From assembly GCF_010119225.1 (NCBI RefSeq), contig NZ_WNKF01000005.1:124001-188000 (forward strand): a DNA stretch of 64,000 bases, written 5' to 3'. The DNA comes from Cyclobacterium roseum. Its GTDB lineage: Bacteria > Bacteroidota > Bacteroidia > Cytophagales > Cyclobacteriaceae. Within the stretch, counting starts at the first letter, position 1. Every line of letters begins with the position of its first letter. The notes under the pieces were generated by a model. The model did no database searches and was not told the origin of the DNA. It worked only from the letters and a program-made list of their open reading frames with translations. This document shows positions 9,289 to 17,830 of the stretch, piece after piece. The translations under genes were made by a program, and so were the position numbers.

Positions 9289-11076
9289 ATGGAAAAACAT
9301 ACGTATGGCACTGGCCTGATAGGTAATTGCAGCTATATCGCCCACATTGAAAAAAACACCAACATAAGTTGGCTATGTTTACCCCGGTTTGATAGCGATT
9401 TTCTTTTTGGTAGTATGTTGGATAAAGAAAAAGGGGGAGAATTTACCGTATTGCCACAAAATGGTGGCTTTACCTCTCGCCAGGAATACCTGGAAAACAC
9501 CAACATTCTGGAGACTTATGTAGAAACTTCTTCCGGAGAGGCCTACAAAATCACCGATTTTGCGCCGCGATTTTTTAATTTTGACCGGTATTTCAAACCT
9601 CTAATGCTGGTTAGAAAAATTGAGCCCCTGCACGGAGAACCCAAAATAAAAATCAATTGCCAGCCGGTAGGAAACTACGGGCGACAAAAACTGACCGCCA
9701 CCCCTGGCAGTAACCACATTCAATTTAGTGGCAGGGACCAACCCGTGAGGCTGACCACCAATTGTTCCATTACCTATATCACGGAAGAACAAGAATTCAG
9801 ACTTCAACGAACGGTATATCTGGTTCTCACCTATGGTTCCCCGCTGGAGGCTCCCATTGAAAGCACCATCGAAAAGTTCCTGAATGCCACTTGCCAGTAT
9901 TGGAGAAATTGGGTGAAATCCACCAGTATCCCTAACTTTTATCAGCGGCTGGTCGTCCGGTCTGCTTTGGTGCTAAAAATCCACCAATATGAGGATACCG
10001 GAGGGATCATTGCCTCGTCTACTTCCAGCTTGCCCGAATCACCCGGGTCTACCCGAAATTGGGATTACCGATACTGCTGGATGCGGGACGCCTATTATAC
10101 GCTTAATGTATTCAATCATTTAGGCCATTTTGAGGAATTAGAACGCTATTTTGAATACATTCAAAACTTGCCGACCGATGATAAAGGCAGGTACCAGCCC
10201 CTTTATTCCATCTCCGGATCGTCCAGGTTACCGGAAATTGTGGCAGACCTGGAAGGGTATATGGGAAACAAACCGGTTCGTTTCGGAAACCAGGCCTACA
10301 CGCACATCCAAAATGACCTTTACGGGCAGGTGCTGGTTAGCCTTCTTCCCCTCTATGCTGACAAGCGCTTTATAGAATCTGAGAAAAGCCATTCCAAGCC
10401 TTTTATCAATAACCTGTTGCAAAAAATTGAAGAAACCATGGACGAGAAAGATGCCGGACTATGGGAATTCAGAAACTTAAAACAGGAGCATTGTTACACC
10501 TTCCTGTTTCATTGGGCAGGGGCCAGTGCAGCCATCAAAATCGCCGACCGGCTTTCAGACGACGATATGCGGGCGAAGGCGATCGAACTGAAAAACAAGG
10601 CGATTAGAAAAATTGAAGCCTGTTACATCCCGGAGCGGAAAGCCTATGCACAGGCTATCGGTACCAAAAACATGGATGCCAGCACCTTGCAGCTAATCAC
10701 CATGGGGTATTTCGGACAGGATATCGAAAGTGCCAATAATCACCTGAAAGCTTTGGAAGAAGATCTATTGGCAAAGGATTACCTGTTTTACCGGTACAAG
10801 CATCAGGATGATTTTGGGGAGCCAGAGACCACATTTTTAATTTGTGCCTTTTGGTACATCGAGGCGCTGGCTTGTGTAAACCGACTGGATGAAGCCATGG
10901 AAGGATTTGAAACGTTGAGTAAATATTGCAACCACCTGAAATTGTTTTCCGAAGACGTGGACCAACACACCGGTAGTCAATGGGGAAATTTTCCGCAGAC
11001 CTACAGTCACGTGGGCATGCTGAATGCGGCTTACCGGATCGATAAAAAACTTGACAAACCAAATTTCATTGTTTGA
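9289..11076 (+). CDS. Glycoside hydrolase family 15 (glucoamylase-like)
   Basis: The 595-residue protein looks like a bacterial GH15 enzyme, a family that hydrolyses alpha-glucosidic bonds (glucoamylase, glucodextranase, some trehalases) by inversion. The N-terminal beta domain starts with GLIGNCSYIAHI and SWLCLPRFDSD. The (alpha/alpha)6 barrel begins near residue 230 and has the conserved RNWDYRYCWMRDAYY, DLEGYMGNKPVRFGNQA and a C-terminal motif around NFPQTYSHVGMLNAAY. No signal peptide is present, so it is cytoplasmic, plausibly in trehalose or glycogen turnover. I start it at ATG 9289: the longer frame opens with GTG and gives an unconserved 13-residue extension. Its 3' end overlaps the convergent gene at 11066 by 11 bases. 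Confidence 0.9.
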   Translation: MEKHTYGTGLIGNCSYIAHIEKNTNISWLCLPRFDSDFLFGSMLDKEKGGEFTVLPQNGGFTSRQEYLENTNILETYVETSSGEAYKITDFAPRFFNFDRYFKPLMLVRKIEPLHGEPKIKINCQPVGNYGRQKLTATPGSNHIQFSGRDQPVRLTTNCSITYITEEQEFRLQRTVYLVLTYGSPLEAPIESTIEKFLNATCQYWRNWVKSTSIPNFYQRLVVRSALVLKIHQYEDTGGIIASSTSSLPESPGSTRNWDYRYCWMRDAYYTLNVFNHLGHFEELERYFEYIQNLPTDDKGRYQPLYSISGSSRLPEIVADLEGYMGNKPVRFGNQAYTHIQNDLYGQVLVSLLPLYADKRFIESEKSHSKPFINNLLQKIEETMDEKDAGLWEFRNLKQEHCYTFLFHWAGASAAIKIADRLSDDDMRAKAIELKNKAIRKIEACYIPERKAYAQAIGTKNMDASTLQLITMGYFGQDIESANNHLKALEEDLLAKDYLFYRYKHQDDFGEPETTFLICAFWYIEALACVNRLDEAMEGFETLSKYCNHLKLFSEDVDQHTGSQWGNFPQTYSHVGMLNAAYRIDKKLDKPNFIV

Positions 11077-11476
11077 CGGCTTGCTTATCAAGGGCCGGAT
11101 TCCGTGTACTAATCTCTTTGTTTCGGACCACCAGGATCCAATCCTGTTCCAGTTTTAAGTACCCGTAATCGTAACAATATCCGTAAACATTCCCTTTTTT
11201 ATTGGTATAGGTATGGGTGCGGTATTTGAAAAGAAAGCCCTTTTCCAATAATTTTTCCCGGGATATCTTGGCCGTGTCCTCCGTATCTGGTAGGATACCA
11301 GCCAAGATATTCCGGTTCTTTTTTAACGCATTATTAATATTACGGATCAAGTTATTACTTCCTGACTTGATTTGATTATTGTAATGGTTTCTACAATAAT
11401 CATCACAAAACTTCTTATCGACCCGCCCAGCCAATGGCTTTTCGCAACTTAGACATTTTTTTGGATGTATTGGCAT
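11066..11476 (-). CDS. Small zinc-ribbon protein, unknown function
   Basis: I do not recognise a named family with certainty. The 136-residue basic protein opens with a likely zinc-binding knuckle, C8-x2-C11-x11-C23-x3-C27, of the kind seen in short Bacteroidota hypothetical proteins. A lysine/asparagine-rich helical stretch follows (about 35-65). The C-terminal part is aromatic (YTNKKGNVYGYCYDYGYLKL) and could be a beta-rich binding domain. There is no signal peptide or membrane segment. It overlaps the end of the convergent GH15 gene and is divergent from ssb across a 200-bp region that contains tandem repeats. A nucleic-acid role is possible from the zinc knuckle and the neighbour, but that is inference only. 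Confidence 0.7.
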   Translation of the reverse strand: MPIHPKKCLSCEKPLAGRVDKKFCDDYCRNHYNNQIKSGSNNLIRNINNALKKNRNILAGILPDTEDTAKISREKLLEKGFLFKYRTHTYTNKKGNVYGYCYDYGYLKLEQDWILVVRNKEISTRNPALDKQAVKQ

Positions 11477-11548
11477 AAAAAAGCTTTTTAAAGATAGAAT
11501 TATGCATAATATATGTATAAAAAGTGATTTAACAAATATTAGTAGTCG

Positions 11549-11588
11549 TTTTTAAACGTTTACAAACGCTTACAAACGGTTTTAAACG
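11549..11588. repeat. Four tandem 10-bp repeats upstream of ssb
   Basis: Four head-to-tail 10-bp units occupy 11549-11558, 11559-11568, 11569-11578 and 11579-11588, all ending in AAACG with a T-rich start (TTTACAAACG and variants). Because each unit also begins near CGTTT or a variant, neighbouring units read as overlapping CGTTTnnAAACG palindromes. A 10-bp period puts all copies on one face of the helix. The last copy overlaps the expected -33 position of the ssb promoter, so an operator array is the natural reading. Confidence 0.8.
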
Positions 11589-11601
11589 AAAAACACCCGA
11601 A

Positions 11602-11609
11602 TAAATTTG
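11602..11609 (+). promoter_or_regulatory. ssb promoter -7 box
   Basis: TAAATTTG is an exact match to the Bacteroidota -7 consensus TAnnTTTG. The position 19-20 bases upstream is a TTT inside the fourth 10-bp repeat rather than TTG, so the -33 element is weak and may depend on a bound protein. The distance to the ssb ATG is about 70 bases. Confidence 0.55.
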
Positions 11610-11680
11610 GGGCCTGTCTGCAACTTTGTCCTGTTCCAAATCGGAAAATTGTATTAATTCTCACTAAAACTTTACATGTC

Positions 11681-12025
11681 ATGAACGCTATTAAAAACAA
11701 AGTACAACTGATCGGAAGACTGGGCGCAAAAGCAGATTTTAAAACCGTAAACGGCAACACCCCCATGGTCCGGCTAAATCTGGCTACCAACGAATCCTAC
11801 AAAAACAACAAAGGGGAAAAAATTGAAGAAACCTATTGGCACAGTCTGGTCGCTTTTGGAAAAACCGCAGATATCATCCACAAGTATACCGATAAAGGAT
11901 CTGAGATTTGCATACAGGGAAAACTGGTCAGCAGGTCTTACGAAGACAAAGACGGAAACAAAAAATACATTACGGAAGTGCAAGTCAATGATGTCTTGCT
12001 GATGGGCGAAAAAGTAAAAGCCTAA
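11681..12025 (+). CDS. ssb: Single-stranded DNA-binding protein, short form
   Basis: The 114-residue protein is one OB fold. It begins MNAIKNKVQLIGRLG and has the typical SSB strands (MVRLNLATNESY, TYWHSLVAFGKTADIIHKY, GSEICIQGKLVSRSYEDKDG). It would coat single-stranded DNA in replication, repair or recombination. It ends directly after the OB fold (VLLMGEKVKA). The glycine/proline-rich linker and the acidic tip (DDxPF) that recruit partner proteins in housekeeping SSBs are missing. It may therefore be a second, specialised SSB, with the main ssb elsewhere. An exact -7 box and the four-copy repeat lie upstream, and a strong hairpin follows at 12072-12106. Confidence 0.93.
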   Translation: MNAIKNKVQLIGRLGAKADFKTVNGNTPMVRLNLATNESYKNNKGEKIEETYWHSLVAFGKTADIIHKYTDKGSEICIQGKLVSRSYEDKDGNKKYITEVQVNDVLLMGEKVKA

Positions 12026-12071
12026 AACCAGTAGCTTTTTCAACTTACTTTTTGGTATTCCATTTTTTATG

Positions 12072-12106
12072 GAACCCGGTGGAGTCTGGGCGGCTCCACC
12101 GGTTTC
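12072..12106 (+). terminator. Hairpin after ssb
   Basis: A 13-bp stem with one mismatch (12072-12084 with 12094-12106) and a 9-base loop lies 46 bases after the ssb stop. The trailing T run is only moderate (CTTTT), so termination is likely but not certain. Confidence 0.6.
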
Positions 12107-12223
12107 ATACCTTTTACATCGTCTTGATTCTTGCCATTAAGACTCGATCAACTTAAAAAATGATTCTAATAAAATCAGCGCGGTGCCATTTTTTTTTTTA
12201 CAAGTTAGCCCCGAAAAAGAACC

Positions 12224-13210
12224 TTACCATTGAGGGTGAATTTCCGCCCTGAAATACCTATCGTAAAGGGCTTTTATGGCCTCCATTTCTTCTTTTTCAA
12301 ATCCGGGCAATCCGGCTGCTGCCACGTTTGATCGAACCTGCTCCAATTTGGAGGCACCAGGAATCACCGTGGACACCGCATCAAACATCAATACCCAGCG
12401 GATGGCCATGGAAGCCAGTGGTGCTTTTTCTCCAAACATTGCCTTCAACTCTTTCACCGCCTGAATCCCTTTTTCCAGGGGAATTCCTGAAAAGGTCTCC
12501 CCCTTATCGAAAGCCTCTCCATTTCGATTGAAATGCCGGTGGTCCTCCGGATGAAAGGAAGTTTCCTCGGTGATTTTCCCCGATAACAAACCGCTGGCAA
12601 GGGGAACCCTCACGATGACCCCGCACTCATTAATTTTGGCTTGCTCGAAAAAGTGATCCGAAGGCTTTTGCCGGAACATATTAAAAATAATCTGGACCGT
12701 AGTTACATTGGAATAGCGCATCGCTTGCAGGGCCTCGTCCACCTTTTCTACACTTACCCCCATATTTCTTATTTTACCCTCTTTTCTAAGGTCTTCAAAA
12801 AGGCCAAAAATTTCATCTCTCTGATACACAGGTCCCGGGGGACAATGGAGTTGAATCAGATCGATGGTTTCCAATCCCAAATTCTTCAAACTTGCTTCTA
12901 CATAGCCTCTTAGGCTTTCCGGGGTATAGCCCTCACTGACGTGAGGCTGTATCTGCCGACCGCATTTGGTGGCCACATACACTTCCTCGCTTCGCTCCCT
13001 AAGCACTTTTCCGACGGCAGCTTCACTTGCCCCTGCATCGTATACATCGGCCGTATCGATAAAGTTAACCCCTTGATCAATGGCCTCATGGATGATCCGG
13101 TTTGCTGCTTTGGAATCGAAGGTGCCTCCCCAGCCGCCTCCAACCTGCCAGGTTCCTAAAGAGACTTCTGAGATCATTAAATTGGTTTTCCCTAATTTTC
13201 TGTATTTCAT
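12224..13210 (-). CDS. Aldo/keto reductase
   Basis: The 328-residue protein is an NADPH-dependent aldo/keto reductase with a TIM-barrel fold. The catalytic set is visible: aspartate and tyrosine in DTADVYDAG, lysine in YVATKCG and histidine in LIQLHCPP. The C-terminal cofactor motif AIRWVLMFDAVSTVIPGASKLEQVRSN is cut short here: its core is STVIPGASK followed by VRSN. N-terminal MKYRKLGKTNLMISEVSLGTW is the usual strand-turn start of the family. There is no signal peptide. Substrate cannot be read from the sequence. The gene is divergent from the Dabb gene at 13285 across 74 bases that must hold both promoters. Confidence 0.93.
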   Translation of the reverse strand: MKYRKLGKTNLMISEVSLGTWQVGGGWGGTFDSKAANRIIHEAIDQGVNFIDTADVYDAGASEAAVGKVLRERSEEVYVATKCGRQIQPHVSEGYTPESLRGYVEASLKNLGLETIDLIQLHCPPGPVYQRDEIFGLFEDLRKEGKIRNMGVSVEKVDEALQAMRYSNVTTVQIIFNMFRQKPSDHFFEQAKINECGVIVRVPLASGLLSGKITEETSFHPEDHRHFNRNGEAFDKGETFSGIPLEKGIQAVKELKAMFGEKAPLASMAIRWVLMFDAVSTVIPGASKLEQVRSNVAAAGLPGFEKEEMEAIKALYDRYFRAEIHPQW

Positions 13211-13284
13211 AATTTGCCGGTAACGTTAAAACTCTATCAATTAATCCTTATATTTCTGAATCATTATTAATCCAAACGAAAAGA

Positions 13285-13674
13285 ATGCTCACGAGAAGAA
13301 AATTTATGGCAGCGCTTTCAGCGATCGGTCTGGGAGCAGGAATTCCGTTTCAATCCAAATCAAACCCCCAATCCACTATGATCGTACATCAAGTATTTTT
13401 CTGGTTGCACCATCCCGAGAAAGACATGCAAGCCGTTTGGGAAGGCTGCAAGAAAATTGCCAGCACCAAAAGTGTGAAAGATTACAAACTCGGAAAACCT
13501 GCAGGTACCGCCCGCCGAGAGGTGGTAGATCACAGTTTTCACATTTCACTAACCGTCTATTTCGAAAGTGTGGAGGCACATGACCTATACCAGACGGATC
13601 CTGTTCACCTGGCCTTTGTCGATGATCACAAAGACAAATGGTCGCAGGTGAAAGTCTATGATTTTGAGGTCTAA
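13285..13674 (+). CDS. Dabb-domain protein with Tat-like signal
   Basis: The 129-residue protein starts with a twin-arginine type leader (LTRRKFMAALSAIGLGAG) and has a single Dabb (stress-responsive alpha/beta barrel) domain from about residue 32. The domain shows the usual start MIVHQVFFWL, the central SLTVYFES strand and a final VDDHKDKW. Dabb proteins form dimeric ferredoxin-like barrels, and in many Bacteroidota they are exported. Their substrate is generally unknown. The twin arginine suggests export of a folded protein. A hairpin just after the stop ends the unit. Confidence 0.85.
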   Translation: MLTRRKFMAALSAIGLGAGIPFQSKSNPQSTMIVHQVFFWLHHPEKDMQAVWEGCKKIASTKSVKDYKLGKPAGTARREVVDHSFHISLTVYFESVEAHDLYQTDPVHLAFVDDHKDKWSQVKVYDFEV

Positions 13675-13684
13675 TCGGTTTCTG

Positions 13685-13708
13685 CTTTCAGGTATTGGTA
13701 CCTGAGAG
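13685..13708 (+). terminator. Hairpin after the Dabb gene
   Basis: A 10-bp stem (13685-13694 with 13699-13708, one G-T pair) closes a TTGG tetraloop 10 bases after the stop. A CCCTTTTT run begins a few bases later, so it may serve as a terminator for this gene and, in reverse, lies just past the hslV stop. Confidence 0.5.
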
Positions 13709-13717
13709 CGGCCCTTT

Positions 13718-14260
13718 TTAATTTTCTACCTTTTCTATAATCAGATTATGGTTGGTATAAATGCATATATCGGCCGCAATATTCAAGCTTTCCCTGACGA
13801 TTTCTTCTGCGGTTAATTGGGGGGCGTATTTCTTCATCGCTCTGGCTGCCGCCTGTGCGTACATGCTTCCCGATCCAATGGTGGCGATGCCCAGGTCGGG
13901 TTCGATCACATCTCCGGTTCCTGATAGGATAAGAATATCCGTAGCGTCCGCTACAATCATCATGGCCTCCAGTTTACTTAACATCCGGTCGGTTCGCCAG
14001 TCTTTCGCCAGCTCCACAGCTGCCCGCTTCATATTATTGCTATAAGCTCCCAGCTTTTCTTCGAATTTTTCCAGCAAGGTGAAGGCATCTGCCGTAGAAC
14101 CCGCAAATCCGGTAACTATTTTCCCTCCTTGTAATTTCCGAATTTTATTAACACTGCTTTTGGCAATGGTATTCCCTAAAGTAGCTTGTCCGTCGGCTCC
14201 GATGGCTACCTGACCTTCGTGCCGGATGGCTACTACGGTAGTGGATTTTAGTCGTTCCAT
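13718..14260 (-). CDS. hslV: ATP-dependent protease subunit HslV (ClpQ)
   Basis: The 180-residue protein is the proteasome-like peptidase of the HslUV complex. After a short leader (MERLKS) comes the catalytic threonine in [19 protein letters not shown], followed by [11 protein letters not shown] and [19 protein letters not shown], all closely matching HslV. The leader would be removed to expose the threonine. I start at ATG 14260: the upstream ATG at 14302 overlaps the terminator hairpin of the previous gene. The ATPase gene hslU, often adjacent in other bacteria, is not in this window. It follows the pyruvate dehydrogenase E2 gene, but the hairpin between them argues for separate units. Confidence 0.95.
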   Translation of the reverse strand: MERLKSTTVVAIRHEGQVAIGADGQATLGNTIAKSSVNKIRKLQGGKIVTGFAGSTADAFTLLEKFEEKLGAYSNNMKRAAVELAKDWRTDRMLSKLEAMMIVADATDILILSGTGDVIEPDLGIATIGSGSMYAQAAARAMKKYAPQLTAEEIVRESLNIAADICIYTNHNLIIEKVEN

Positions 14261-14300
14261 TTTTAGATAATCTAACGTGTATGCATTTCGTTTTAAAAAC

Positions 14301-14326
14301 AAAAAGCCCTATTCCTAGGACTTTTT
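14301..14326 (-). terminator. Terminator after the E2 gene
   Basis: An 11-bp stem with one mismatch (14301-14311 with 14316-14326), a 4-base loop and flanking A/T runs lies 28 bases after the E2 stop on the minus strand and just before the hslV ATG. Confidence 0.65.
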
Positions 14327-14353
14327 GAACTTACAATCTTTTCCGGCCTGTCA

Positions 14354-16006
14354 TCAGATAAGCAAGCGGACGGGATCTTCCAGAAGGTTCTTTATTGTTT
14401 GCAAAAAGGCGGAACCAATGGCGCCGTCCACCACCCGATGATCACAGGACAGGGTCACCTTCATCAGGTTGCCCGGTACGATTTCACCATCCTTCACGAT
14501 GGGTGTCTGCCGGATCCCTCCGATAGCAAGAATACAGGCATCCGGTGGGTTGATAATGGCGGTAAACTCGTCGATTCCAAACATTCCGAGGTTGGATACC
14601 GTGAAGGTATTTCCTTCCCAATCCTTCGGTTGCAGCTCTTTGTTCTTTGCCTTCCCGGCGAGTGTTTTGGATTCTTTAGAAATTTGTGAAAGAGACTTGC
14701 TATCTGCAAATCGAATAACCGGCACCAACAAGCCCTCTTCTACCGCTACCGCCATTCCAATATGGACATGATCATTATACCTGATCTTATCTCCCATCCA
14801 TGCTGAGTTGACATTCGGATGCTGCTTCAAGGATGCGGCCACCGCTTTGATGACCATATCGTTAAAAGAAATTTTTACCGGTGCCACCTCATTCATACTT
14901 TTCCTGGCCTCAATGGCTTTATCCATGTTGATTTCCATGGTCAGGTAAAAGTGAGGTGCCGTAAACTTGCTCTCGGCAAGCCGCTTGGCAATCACTTTTC
15001 GCATTTGAGATACCTTCTCCTCACGGAAGGATTCCTGACCTACACCCGCAGAAGTACTGGCAGCGGCTGCTGCAGGAGCTTTGGCCGGATCGAAGTTTTC
15101 AATATCTTTTTTAATAATCCGTCCGCCGTCTCCGGAACCTTTTACCAGAGAGATATCGATGCCTTTTTCTTTCGCCATCTTTTTGGCAAGCGGAGAGGCC
15201 TTTATTCTTCCATTGGAGCTGGAACTCCCCGTGTCCGCCGTCTTTTCCGGTTGGGATTCACTTTTCGGTGAGGATTTTTCTTCCTCCTTTTCTGCTTTCG
15301 GAGCCGCTTTGTCTTCTCCTGCAGGTTTTTCCTTTTCTTGTTTGTGCGCTTTTAATAAGGTTTCGTAATCAGCGTCCTTCTCGCCAATGATGGCAATTAC
15401 ACCATTCACCTCCACGGAATCCCCTTCCTCGACACCAATGTGGAGCAAGGTACCGTCATCATAGGATTCCAGCTCCATGGTGGCTTTATCCGTCTCCACT
15501 TCGGCGAGTACATCGCCGGATTTCACCTCATCTCCAACTTTCTTTAACCAACTGGCGATGGTTCCCTCCTGCATGGTATCACTCATTTTTGGCATGGTGA
15601 TTACCGTAGCATTGATTTCGGATGTATCGATCTTTTCAGCTCCTTTTTTGGAATCGCTTTCACTTTGAGTCGTCTCCTGCTCTTCTTCCGGCTCTTCTTT
15701 TGACTCTTTGGAAGCCTCTCCATCTCCTCCGGATTTAATCTCTTTGAGGAGTTCGTCTATATCTTCGCCTTTTTCACCCAGTATGGCGATGACCCCATTT
15801 ACAGGAACGGAATCCTTCTCCTCCACGCCTATGTGAAGTAAAATTCCCTCATCGTAAGATTCCAGTTCCATGGTTGCCTTATCTGTCTCCACCTCTGCCA
15901 GAATATCACCTGGTTTTATCTCATCCCCCACTTTTTTTAACCATTGTGCGATCACCCCTTCTTCCATGGTGTCACTCATTTTGGGCATTCGTATTATTTC
16001 GGCCAT
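14354..16006 (-). CDS. pdhC: Pyruvate dehydrogenase complex E2 (dihydrolipoamide acetyltransferase)
   Basis: The 550-residue protein transfers acetyl groups from lipoate to coenzyme A in the pyruvate dehydrogenase core. It has two lipoyl domains (about 1-80 and 135-215), each with the lipoylated lysine in EVETDKATMELESY. They are joined by E/K/S-rich linkers. A peripheral-subunit-binding domain follows (KASPLAKKMAKEKGIDI, about 265-300), then an alanine-rich linker and the catalytic domain with SCDHRVVDGAIGSAFL near the C-terminus. Two lipoyl domains and direct starts with AEIIRMPKMSDTMEEG are usual for Bacteroidota. E1 and E3 genes are not adjacent. An exact -7 box lies upstream at 16069. 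Confidence 0.95.
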   Translation of the reverse strand: MAEIIRMPKMSDTMEEGVIAQWLKKVGDEIKPGDILAEVETDKATMELESYDEGILLHIGVEEKDSVPVNGVIAILGEKGEDIDELLKEIKSGGDGEASKESKEEPEEEQETTQSESDSKKGAEKIDTSEINATVITMPKMSDTMQEGTIASWLKKVGDEVKSGDVLAEVETDKATMELESYDDGTLLHIGVEEGDSVEVNGVIAIIGEKDADYETLLKAHKQEKEKPAGEDKAAPKAEKEEEKSSPKSESQPEKTADTGSSSSNGRIKASPLAKKMAKEKGIDISLVKGSGDGGRIIKKDIENFDPAKAPAAAAASTSAGVGQESFREEKVSQMRKVIAKRLAESKFTAPHFYLTMEINMDKAIEARKSMNEVAPVKISFNDMVIKAVAASLKQHPNVNSAWMGDKIRYNDHVHIGMAVAVEEGLLVPVIRFADSKSLSQISKESKTLAGKAKNKELQPKDWEGNTFTVSNLGMFGIDEFTAIINPPDACILAIGGIRQTPIVKDGEIVPGNLMKVTLSCDHRVVDGAIGSAFLQTIKNLLEDPVRLLI

Positions 16007-16068
16007 AAGTTAAATTATTCGAATTCATGTTTTCAGCAATCCAAAAATAGTTCTTAAAATAGGTTTAT

Positions 16069-16076
16069 CAAATTTA
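16069..16076 (-). promoter_or_regulatory. Candidate -7 box for the E2 gene
   Basis: On the minus strand TAAATTTG (16076-16069) matches TAnnTTTG, about 63 bases before the E2 ATG. The -33 region reads TTC rather than TTG, so support is moderate. Confidence 0.4.
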
Positions 16077-16127
16077 ATAATAGTATTTTCACGTAAGAAA
16101 TGTTAATGGAACGCCCCCAGCTACCGA

Positions 16128-17096
16128 ATGCTTGCCCAGAAAGAGTCTAAATACAATCCCCACCAATTTTTAATCAATGGTCACCTGCAAACCCTAATTC
16201 CCGCCCTTTTCAGAAAAAAAATACCTTTACCATTTGAGAGAGAACGGATTAGTACCGAAGACGGTGATTTCCTGGACCTGGATTGGCTCAAACAGGGAAG
16301 TTCAGAGGTGGTCATCATCAGCCATGGCCTGGAAGGAAATAGCCAGCGGCCCTACATGAGCGGCATGGCCGAAAACTTTTTCAACAAAGGGTATGATGTG
16401 CTAAACTGGAATTTTAGAGGCTGTAGTGGTTCGGTCAATCGAAAGCTGGTGTTTTATCACTCTGGGGCCAGCCCTGACCTGGAACAAGTGGTGCTTCATG
16501 CCGAAAAAAACTACCGATCCATCTATTTAATCGGCTTTAGTTTGGGAGCAAACCTGACGTTAAAGTACCTGGGAGAAAAGGAGTGGCCGGGCCATCAAAA
16601 AATAAAAAAAGCAGTGGCCATCTCCGTTCCCCTGGACCTGGATGGCTCTAGCCAGCAGATTGACAAAATCAATAATAAATTATATGCCTATCATTTTCTT
16701 TATTCGTTAAAGCGAAAAATACGGCAAAAAGCAGTGCAATTCCCAGAAATCGTTATGGGAAAATCCCTGCATCGAATACGCACCCTACGAAACTTTGACG
16801 ATGCTTTCACCGCCCCATTGCACGGTTTTAAGGATGCAGCGGATTACTACAGGCAATGTTCTGCGCTTCAATTCCTACCCGCCATACGCAAGCGGACGTT
16901 GGTATTGAATGCCCGGAATGATCCTTTTTTGAGTGCTTCTTGTTATCCAGAAGAACGGGAGGCAAATCCGGCTTATATCTGCCTGCATTACCCCCGACAG
17001 GGAGGACATGTAGGCTTCAGTCCGCGAGCAAAAAATGAGCGTTATTGGTCCGAAGTCCGGGCACTTGAATTTATTCAGCGTGAAAACTATCTTTAA
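16128..17096 (+). CDS. YheT-family alpha/beta hydrolase
   Basis: The 322-residue protein is an alpha/beta hydrolase of the YheT (AB hydrolase superfamily, UPF0017) type. The start HLQTLIPALFRK and the strand ISTEDGDFLDLDW are typical. The oxyanion region is HGLEGNSQRPY, the nucleophile serine lies in GFSLGAN, the acid in NARNDPFL and the histidine in GGHVGF, so the triad is complete. Members may act on acyl lipids, but the natural substrate is not established. No signal peptide is seen. It is divergent from the E2 gene across 121 bases and 35 bases upstream of the SRAP gene on the same strand. Confidence 0.9.
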   Translation: MLAQKESKYNPHQFLINGHLQTLIPALFRKKIPLPFERERISTEDGDFLDLDWLKQGSSEVVIISHGLEGNSQRPYMSGMAENFFNKGYDVLNWNFRGCSGSVNRKLVFYHSGASPDLEQVVLHAEKNYRSIYLIGFSLGANLTLKYLGEKEWPGHQKIKKAVAISVPLDLDGSSQQIDKINNKLYAYHFLYSLKRKIRQKAVQFPEIVMGKSLHRIRTLRNFDDAFTAPLHGFKDAADYYRQCSALQFLPAIRKRTLVLNARNDPFLSASCYPEEREANPAYICLHYPRQGGHVGFSPRAKNERYWSEVRALEFIQRENYL

Positions 17097-17131
17097 GCAA
17101 GACAAAATCCCTCAGCTTTTAATCAATCCTT

Positions 17132-17830
17132 ATGTGTGGTAGATATTCTTTAGCCAAAACCAAAATAGATCTGGAAAACAGGTTCGCCGCCGAAATGCTG
17201 GAACCTTTTGAACCCAGATACAATATTGCTCCTTCGCAATTAGTGCCCGTCATCACCAGCGATAGCCCCAAGGGATTTTCCCATTTCTATTGGGGATTGA
17301 CACCCGCCTTTGCCAAAAACAAACCAGTGGCCACCAAACTCATCAACGCAAGGGCAGAGACCATTACAGAAAAAGTAACGTTCAAATCGGCATTTAAAAA
17401 AAACCGTTGCCTGGTGCCTGCCGATGGGTTTTATGAATGGAAAAAAATCGGAAAAAAAACCAAAGTACCTTACCGGTTTGTCCGGCATGGAGAGGAGCTT
17501 TTTGCTTTCGCGGGTATTTGGGAAGAATACGAAACAGAAAAAGGGGATATTGCGCACACGTTTTTAATTCTGACAACTGCTCCCAATCAACTCACCTCAG
17601 AAATTCATGACCGGATGCCGGTGATTCTCAAAAAGGAACAAGAATCTAAATGGTTGGATCTTGAGACCCCGGAAGAAACCTTGCTGGAGATGCTTCAACC
17701 TTACCCCGACTCGGAAATGATGAAATACACGGTTTCGCCTATGGTCAATCAGGTGGCCAACGACACTCCCTATGTGATCCGAAAAACCCTCCCAATGGAT
17801 CAATTTGGTAATTATACTTTATTCGGATAA
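17132..17830 (+). CDS. SOS response-associated peptidase (SRAP; YedK/HMCES)
   Basis: The 232-residue protein belongs to the SRAP family, which forms a thiazolidine crosslink with abasic sites in single-stranded DNA and so shields them. The defining features are present: catalytic Cys2 directly after the initiator (MCGRYS), the asparagine in INARAET, the glutamate in FYEWKK and the histidine in IHDRMPVIL. Length is normal. The stop codon overlaps the ATG of the following MBL gene by one base, so the two are probably co-transcribed and coupled. No SOS box could be recognised. Confidence 0.95.
   Translation: MCGRYSLAKTKIDLENRFAAEMLEPFEPRYNIAPSQLVPVITSDSPKGFSHFYWGLTPAFAKNKPVATKLINARAETITEKVTFKSAFKKNRCLVPADGFYEWKKIGKKTKVPYRFVRHGEELFAFAGIWEEYETEKGDIAHTFLILTTAPNQLTSEIHDRMPVILKKEQESKWLDLETPEETLLEMLQPYPDSEMMKYTVSPMVNQVANDTPYVIRKTLPMDQFGNYTLFG

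Noticed and set aside
11549-11588. Tandem repeats as a CRISPR array or replication origin
   Set aside because: Units are only 10 bp with no spacers, no cas genes are near, and no dnaA, parA or gidA context exists. Operator function fits better.
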